Assembly: GCA_002633005.1 (NCBI GenBank)
Contig: NMRA01000156.1
Coordinates: forward strand, 460,488-524,487
Source: Phoronis australis
Taxonomy: Eukaryota > Phoronida > Phoronidae
Direction of reading: 5' to 3'
Length of the DNA: 64,000 bases
The position numbers were made by a program, and so were the translations under genes. The notes under the pieces were generated by a model. It did no database searches and was not told the DNA's origin. It saw nothing but the letters and a program-made list of their open reading frames with translations. Position 1 is the stretch's first letter. Every line of letters starts with the position of its first letter. This document shows positions 58,181 through 64,000 of this stretch, piece after piece.

Positions 58181-59505
58181 AGCCGGAAGTTGCCATCGAG
58201 AACCAGTCAGATTTCTTAGCCGGTTGAAAATAATCAAGCGCAACCAACATTCTACTCGAGTATTGAATAGAGACGGAAAGTGATTCGTCACATCCCTAGC
58301 CCCTAATCCTAATTGAAGACGAACAACAATGCGGTAGCGTATTCCCTTGCGCTAGGACACTTGTTCAAACCGGCAAAATTCAACAGAAAGTATTTTTTAA
58401 TTCTGAATCAGCGTCTGTGAGCCATTCAGGTTGCCATGTTAACCACGTTTTTACCGAAGCAGAGATTAACTGGGGATTTTCCAAATACAACTTTTGACTC
58501 AATGTAACCCCCCTTGGAAAATTGGTGAGAGTTAGAACCTAGATTGCCTTAACAGTTTCGCTGTTGTTTGCTTTAATCATAAAAATGAATATGTCATATC
58601 CTGGAGGCATTGAATGGAATTGTTTATCATAAGATTGCCATTCACTGGTTCTCAAGAGAAAACAGTATCAATTCATTTAGCTTGTAAATTGTAAAAAACG
58701 TCCATTTATTCGTTTTCATTTAAAGATTTTATCAAAGTATATGTGGATATGACGTGACTAACAATTGCTCAATCCCCACGGAGTTGTGATGAAGATTCAT
58801 TGTGCGAGAATGCGCGAGAGAACATAAGCAACCATGACTTATCTCGAGGGCAGGAAGCGTGCTTTATTCTCTCTTTAGAATAGGAAATATTTTGTTGATA
58901 ATAGTCCGATACTTTTGTGGGGAAATAATGTGTCGACGTGTTTTACTTTCAGCCACGTCAACGCACCTTTCGGGACTTATTATTATCGATTGAAGAGTAA
59001 GATGCTCATGACTGCAGTGTCCATCACAGCAAAGTAGTCTCTCCGAAGAAGTCTAGATACTTTTCCGCCTTGTAGGTTTACTTCCCTGTCGTCAATACCA
59101 AAGCTTGAATCTTGCTGTACATTTAAATCCACGGGCAGTTACACACCAATGTGGTTAATAATAGACTTTTTACAGAGAAATTGGTTTTGGAGGGTGGAAG
59201 GATCAACTTTTTTAAGTTAAAAGACATTAAGTCGGCGTTTAGATGGCAATTTGAATTTCTAAATGATGGCGCATTGTGGTTTAAAAACATAATTTCGCTC
59301 ATCAGATCTTGAATTGTTGCCGAATGAGCCGGAAACACAGCCAATGTGTAGTAGCATATGCACCATTTTCGAAATCGCAATTTCAGGGTTGTCCAACGCC
59401 AATAAACTCTGAAAAGATTCTGGAGTTGCTGATGGTTTCAATGTTCTTGTTTGTAACGGAAAAGAAATCTGTCACGTTTTTCCCCGTGGATGTGTGGGCG
59501 CAGGT
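58181..59505. other. Unassigned DNA, possibly LTR-element interior on its right side
   Basis: Minus-strand frames at 59441-59123 overlap in two phases and may be decayed coding sequence belonging to the retroelement whose LTR follows, but no gag or pol motif is recognised. Confidence 0.35.
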
Positions 59506-60151
59506 TGTTACCGACCGGTGATAATAGCTTTCGGTGCAACGATAGACTGAAGACTGGTTCGAGTTAATCGCTTTATTAATCTCGCCCGTATGTTCACAAG
59601 TCTACTCAAACATGTCGTCCGGCGGTCTGCTCTGTGCCCCAGCCAGTGCTGCGAAGCCTTGACTTGTGATGAATTTCTAAGACACTTCCAGCAACTGTTA
59701 CTCTCGTTGATTCAATAACCTACTGTCTCTGTAGCTGGCTCTCTATTGACTATCGCTGTAACTGCTGATTCTCTTCGCTGCAACTCAACTTAAACATTGT
59801 TGTAACTAACTATCTTAAACTCTCTTATAACTAACTCAAGTAACCCATGCCTGGGTATTTATAGTCTCTTACAATTTTCTGGAACTTTTCACCAATTCAA
59901 CGCATTCTAGAACTTTTCGGAATCTATCCAAACATTCTATAAACGTATACTAATCTTAGAATGTTCCATTACATTAATCACTAACATGCTAGAATCTTCT
60001 AGAATGTTCCCTACCATGCTATTGTAAACAAATTACATCATCACTATCCTGACCTCGTGGGTCATGCCAATCAAGTCCTAACTTTTAGTATACAAACAGA
60101 ACAATAGTGGAAAGTATTTAAACTAAGAACAGTGTCAGGGTACTACTGACA
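59506..60151 (-). mobile_element. LTR (minus orientation) with heat-shock-type promoter
   Basis: In minus orientation it starts TGTCAGTAGTACCCTGACA and ends GGTCGGTAACA (TGT...ACA). It contains heat-shock-element arrays, a CTATAAATA box (59864-59856), an AATAAAGCG polyadenylation signal ~285 bp further on (~59572) and the CA end ~65 bp after that, which is the U3-R-U5 layout. The flanks do not match, so this is probably one LTR of a truncated element rather than a clean solo LTR. TGCGCCCACAC follows at 59501 and could be part of a primer-binding site, but this is weak. Confidence 0.6.
59877..60009 (-). promoter_or_regulatory. Cluster of heat-shock elements upstream of a TATA box
   Basis: GAATCTTCTAGAATGTTC (59992-60009) is four perfect alternating GAA/TTC units with 2-nt spacing. 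TTCTAGAACTTTTCGGAA (59905-59922) has four units with one mismatch. TTCTGGAACTTT (59877-59888) has three with one mismatch, and GAATGTTC (59959-59966) adds two. All lie within ~150 bp on the upstream side of the minus-strand TATA box, as in hsp promoters. HSF binding is inferred. Confidence 0.65.
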
Positions 60152-62125
60152 GAATCGTATCGTAGTAAGAAGTGAGCGTAAAAGGACTTGCTTTCGTTTT
60201 AGTCTACTAAACATCTAGCAAAATTCAGCTTTAATAGCTGTGACAAGTGTATAAAGACAGCAAAATTCGTATTTTCCGATTTTTTAGATATCTTCAGTTT
60301 CGCAAATTGTCGTCCAGCGAATTTAATCGAAGCAGTAACCTACTAATTTACATGTGCCCTAACTTCGTGCTGACCAAAGCTGGCGCAAAGGGACTTCAAT
60401 GGTCAATCATTGAACACGAATGGAAAGTAGGCTTTTGGTTTTTCGTGGCATCTTAGCAACTGCTGTCCAAGTATTCTTCGAGTTGATAGCACACTATTAC
60501 CCAATCAACCCTCGTTCTGTCACCTGCATTTGCTAATGCATTGTGAGTGTCCCGCTTGAATTACAACAGCAGGATTAAATTGAAAATTCATACTGTCCAG
60601 AATGGATATTGGTGGGTGGTCTTTTCGTGCAATTGTGTTCCGTTACCCTCCCATAAAGCGTGGGTCTGAGATGGGCCTTTGGGGGAAAGTGTCGCTGTAA
60701 ACTTACGCAAGAAAAATACTTTAAGAACGCTCTAAATTTAAACCAATCACGGTTAACATAACATACAGTGGAGGATGCTTGTTGCTGAGTAGCAGTCTCG
60801 CTGGTTCCCTACGTGCCTAGACTGCACGCAGGCATCACGCAGTAGCACGCGCTTTAGCATTGGTTGGTGTAACGTACGGCAGTCATTGGTTAGTTTTATA
60901 ACGTGAAAAATGGCGGACTAGGAACGATTTTTAGCCTTGTCATGCAAGTGGCGTAGCAGCAACTATTTCGTTTCTGCAGTTATGTTTAATAGCCGCGTGC
61001 TTAATTGAAGCACATACATGTACAATAAACACATATCTGGCCGATTTAACCGGTGCGGCGTTATTCATACTGTATGAATACAGGACAGCATCGTAAACAA
61101 AAGTCATCGACAATAGAAAATGCACTCGCGAAATGCGCAACCACAATTTCTGGGTTTCAGATTTCCTATACATAAATGTTAAGCACCGATCTGTCTGTAC
61201 AACAGACCACATTTACACTTGCTCCATCAGTCATGCCAGTTTGTTTGCTTAAAGCGCTGCCTCTTGAAAATCAGCCAATCAGAAACGCCGATGTAAAAAA
61301 ATTCCCGAGGAAAATTAAGTGATACCTGCGTGCTGGCTACCACCCCACCTAGCGGCACGCAGGGAAACAGCGAGTTTAGCAGTTTGACTTCTTTCATCCA
61401 CAATCGCTTACATTGCCGCAATCATTTGATCTGCCATGATTCAGATGCATGCGATTCAGATTTGAGCGCGCACGCGTGAGTTGTAAAGCAGTACGTCATT
61501 GGTTAAAAGCTAAGAGTTAAGAACTAAATTATGAGCGTAATTTTTACGCGGTAATTATTTTTATTGACTCGGAAGAATTGCGAGCGCAATTTACGCCGTT
61601 GTCTATAACGGCTGTAACTGTGGCTGCGTTAATGATTTGTAATGTTGTCGAGGGTAACAAAGAATTATTTTGTTTCAGATCAGTGCAATGGAAGGCCGTT
61701 TTTAACATTTGTTAGTACGTCAAAATCGGGTTTAACATCCTTTTTAATTTTGTTGGCTGTGCCATTTTTGTAAATAATTGAAATCTGCACTTATCTAGTA
61801 CAATAACTGTGTGTAGCCTAGTTATCTATCTGTTTTCGTTGCTTGATTAAGCATATTAAACTGCACGTCTGTTTTAGAGGAACACAGTACCGTCTTAATT
61901 AAGAGACTCTATTTTCACATAGTGTAGATAATAGAAAGCTGCTCTCGTCTTATCTGCTTGTGTAGCTCAGTCTTCTCTCGACCGTTTCTGTTGACTCGGT
62001 AATTTATGTTTTTATTGCTTATTAATCGTTGCGTCTTTCAGAGACTACGCAGTTCGTTTTTTAGAACTCATTTGCTTGCAACGCAACAAATGCACAATCG
62101 ATTATTTAGCTCGTCGTCATAAAGA
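60152..62125. other. Intergenic DNA, no gene recognised
   Basis: No exon could be supported. Short frames (60247-60456, 61212-60940) lack motifs. Near 61530-61600 there are GCGTAATTTTTACGC-like motifs that loosely resemble the units at 11400-11655. Confidence 0.4.
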
Positions 62126-63246
62126 TTAAAGGAGCATGCCACCCAAAACACAACCTAATTTGTATCAATTTAGATCGAGTTGTTCTACTCCATAACGACA
62201 CGTACGGTTGCGTTACCTGACACCTGACGGCAGACGGAGGTGTTGAAATTATCCAATGACGTCATCGGTTTCACACGAAGTCTGTTCAGCAGTTCACAAC
62301 ACGGGTTACTGGTGTCAGCTTATCGCTTGAAGTCATCGTTTAACACCAATAAATCATCAAACTTCGATGTAAAACCCTTAAAAATAAACCGATTTCTTAT
62401 AAAAACGTGTTGTTTTATTTCGCTGTTACGGATTTATTGGTATTTGGACACACCGTAACCTACAAAGTTCGGCAGGCCAATAAGGTCCGTAGCAGGAGTT
62501 TGGGGTCTGTTCGGAGATAATTTCGAAGTATTTTCCGTGAGATACAGACATGAGAACCTAGATCTGTGTTGTTTAGACTTGTGATTTTTTTAGTTCTAAA
62601 CACAAAACGCTTGTTATCCTGGCCAGTGGCTCGGAGCCCGATCAGGCCCGTCGCGGCCGGCCGGATTGACTCGTTATCCCGGCCAGTGGCTCGGAAACTG
62701 ATCAGACATCACGAACATAAACCAGCCAAAGTTCAGTGGAAACTAAACTTCCAGTCAAGAAAATACTATACTAGTGAGCCAAAGTAATGTGCACCTGATT
62801 ATGTTGGTGAATTAGCCACGAAACTGCAAATCTACTTACTCGTCGGGGGCCGCGAATTCAGGTTCCGCTTTGGCCACAGCACCGTCAGGGCAGAAGTTGT
62901 ACATTGACAATCATTATTTGAGTAATGTAAATGTAAATAAAGATTCCCCTAACACCTGGCCGTGGGATGGAAATCGAGTTGTTTCACAACAGTTTCTGCC
63001 AGCAAACACTAAATTAGCATGAGCTCACACGGCCTCGGTGTCCCGTCAATTAGTTTTATTGCACCTAAAGCCGGTAACGCAGTGATTTATTCATTGCTGG
63101 CTTCTCAAATCATTTGCACTCACGAACACTCCAAAGGCATTACAAATTGCATCTAATGAGACAGACTTTGTTTCAGTTTTATATAAGTATTGGTTAGGGT
63201 GAGAATAATTCATTTTGAAACAGAACGCTCAGTAATAAACGCCAAC

Positions 63247-63412
63247 ATGGCAACTCGCAATCCCGACTTAGGACGAGCTAGAGCTCATCAGTCCCGAATT
63301 CGCAGGTGGATCGTTAAGTTTTACAGGCTATCAATTCGAACAGGAATACAGTGATGAAGAAATACTAGAGAGGCGCCGTGAACAAGCTCAGACAACGGAA
63401 CGTATGGAGTTA
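63247..63412 (+). pseudogene. P2RX7_C-type first-exon remnant (copy 4)
   Basis: It begins at the conserved ATG. After a frame change it reads ELISPEFAGGSLSFTGYQFE and EYSDEEILERRREQAQTTER, then runs into the deletion junction at TTTGGTAAGCC, which keeps a possible splice donor. The cysteine domain is missing. Confidence 0.6.
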
Positions 63413-63648
63413 TTTGGTAAGCCGGCATTCGTCAGGCACTTTCGACGTCTGCAGGCACAGACACGGAGATGTTTCACGGCCTCATACTTGCTATTGACAG
63501 TGTACATTTCATTTTTCACTACCATGAGCCACTTCCTAAGCATTTCGGACTCTCGAGGAAGTAAAAAAACGATATACCCGCTTTCCTCGCAGCTGCTTAG
63601 TTCGGACAAGCGGAAACCGACGATGCACCGCAACATAGCGTCATTCAC
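63388..63648 (-). pseudogene. THAP-domain remnant (copy 4)
   Basis: It keeps RCIVGF, then LLPRESEMLRKWLMVV with the Pro and Trp, then KYEAVKHLRVC. The C-x2-H pair is lost because the frame continues into deletion-junction sequence (RVCACRRR). It is a degenerate first exon of the element's THAP gene. Confidence 0.65.
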
Positions 63649-63857
63649 TCTGCATATGAACCACTGACGTCGCTAGCGTCGTTTCTCACCTTCCTCACAG
63701 GCTAACGCGACACCTCTTGGTCGACCGTATGCGAGGTGATCTGGATATAGACCGATTAAGACGCAAAAAAGACTAATTAAATCGGGTGGCATTCTCCTTT
63801 AACACTCAGTACACAATAAAGGATTCATAGCCGTGAAAGATGTGTTGTAACCCGTTA

Positions 63858-64000
63858 GAACCATTTCGGCCAAGTGATGTCATTTCTACCCATTAGGATC
63901 ATTCAGCTCATTAGGGTCGTTTTAGCCCATTATTGTTATTTTTAGCTCTATCGATGATTTGCGATGCTCTGCGATGCCGCTTGCACAATGAATTTGCGAT
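63858..64000. repeat. Start of another iterated-unit array, cut by the window edge
   Basis: Units such as CCCATTAGGATCATTCAG, CTCATTAGGGTCGTTTTAG and CCCATTATTGTTATTTTTAG follow one another at ~19-22 bp. If it has an inverted partner, it lies beyond the window. Confidence 0.45.

Larger units (their letters stand above)
62130..63798 (+). mobile_element. Kolobok-like THAP/P2RX7_C transposon, copy 4 (intact ends)
   Basis: TTAA lies at both sides (62126-62129 and 63799-63802). The ends are AGGAGCATGCCACCC and, reversed, AGGAGAATGCCACCC, giving 1669 bp. In order: an AT-rich left arm, ~1.7 units of the 56-bp GC-rich repeat, a P2RX7_C-type first exon (ATGGCAACTCGC at 63247, GYQFEQEYSDEEILERRREQ), then a convergent THAP remnant (63648-63388). 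The central deletion is the same as in copies A and 2, so this internally deleted form multiplied as a family. Confidence 0.9.

Noticed and set aside
59123-59441. Gag-like gene next to the LTR
   Set aside because: Position would suit, but no gag or pol motif could be found in either phase.

Overview
This is eukaryotic nuclear DNA, about 60% AT, gene-poor and full of transposable elements. The protein-coding pieces (a two-exon caveolin, an MS4A/CD20-like four-pass protein, a KCNE-like single-pass protein), the tRNA-derived SINEs, non-LTR and LTR retrotransposon pieces and THAP-domain DNA transposons point to an animal. A marine invertebrate deuterostome such as amphioxus fits, but nothing in the window proves the species. 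Isolated N calls (14975, 29344, 31813, 38819) and a tandem pair of allele-like segments suggest an assembly from a very heterozygous genome.

Host genes. Caveolin is on the + strand, with exon 1 at 5790-5900 and exon 2 at 8025-8366. An MS4A-like gene is on the - strand (16430-15723). A KCNE-like single-exon gene is on the - strand (33725-33114). A further coding-looking stretch on the - strand (45432-44836) is unassigned. The three recognised genes all encode membrane proteins, but nothing suggests that they work together.

Mobile DNA, region by region. Four copies and one terminal fragment of a TTAA-target, THAP-bearing DNA transposon (Kolobok/T2-like) lie at 225-338, 11662-13404, 21734-23524, 45754-48067 and 62130-63798. 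The longest copy shows that the family carried two convergent genes: a THAP-domain protein and a protein with the WCxCxxC...CxCC domain known from the P2X7 receptor C-terminus. The copy at 21734-23524 sits inside another element (20459-23789). That locus has a second, uninserted copy at 29345-30150, which gives a natural empty site. A large direct duplication pairs 21117-25495 with 29345-32480. It contains a degenerate array of ~140-bp modules arranged in threes, many of them carrying a CTCF-like CCCCCTAGTGG core. A separate ~140-bp array with similar cores lies at 9295-10010. A LINE ORF2 remnant (36097-34297, -) is split by a 775-bp element with a clean GTGTA duplication. An LTR with a dense array of heat-shock elements next to a TATA box lies at 59506-60151.

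The most unusual recurring theme is a set of elements that differ in sequence and apparent target site but share one design. Their inverted ends or interiors are built from short (~10-35 bp) iterated units. They lie at 5960-6175, 11400-11655, 20459-23789, 34921-35695, 38293-38823, 51976-52188, 54259-54632 and 54674-55202, and probably one more runs off the right edge (63858-64000). Between these features, long stretches hold nothing I can recognise; these are listed as such.
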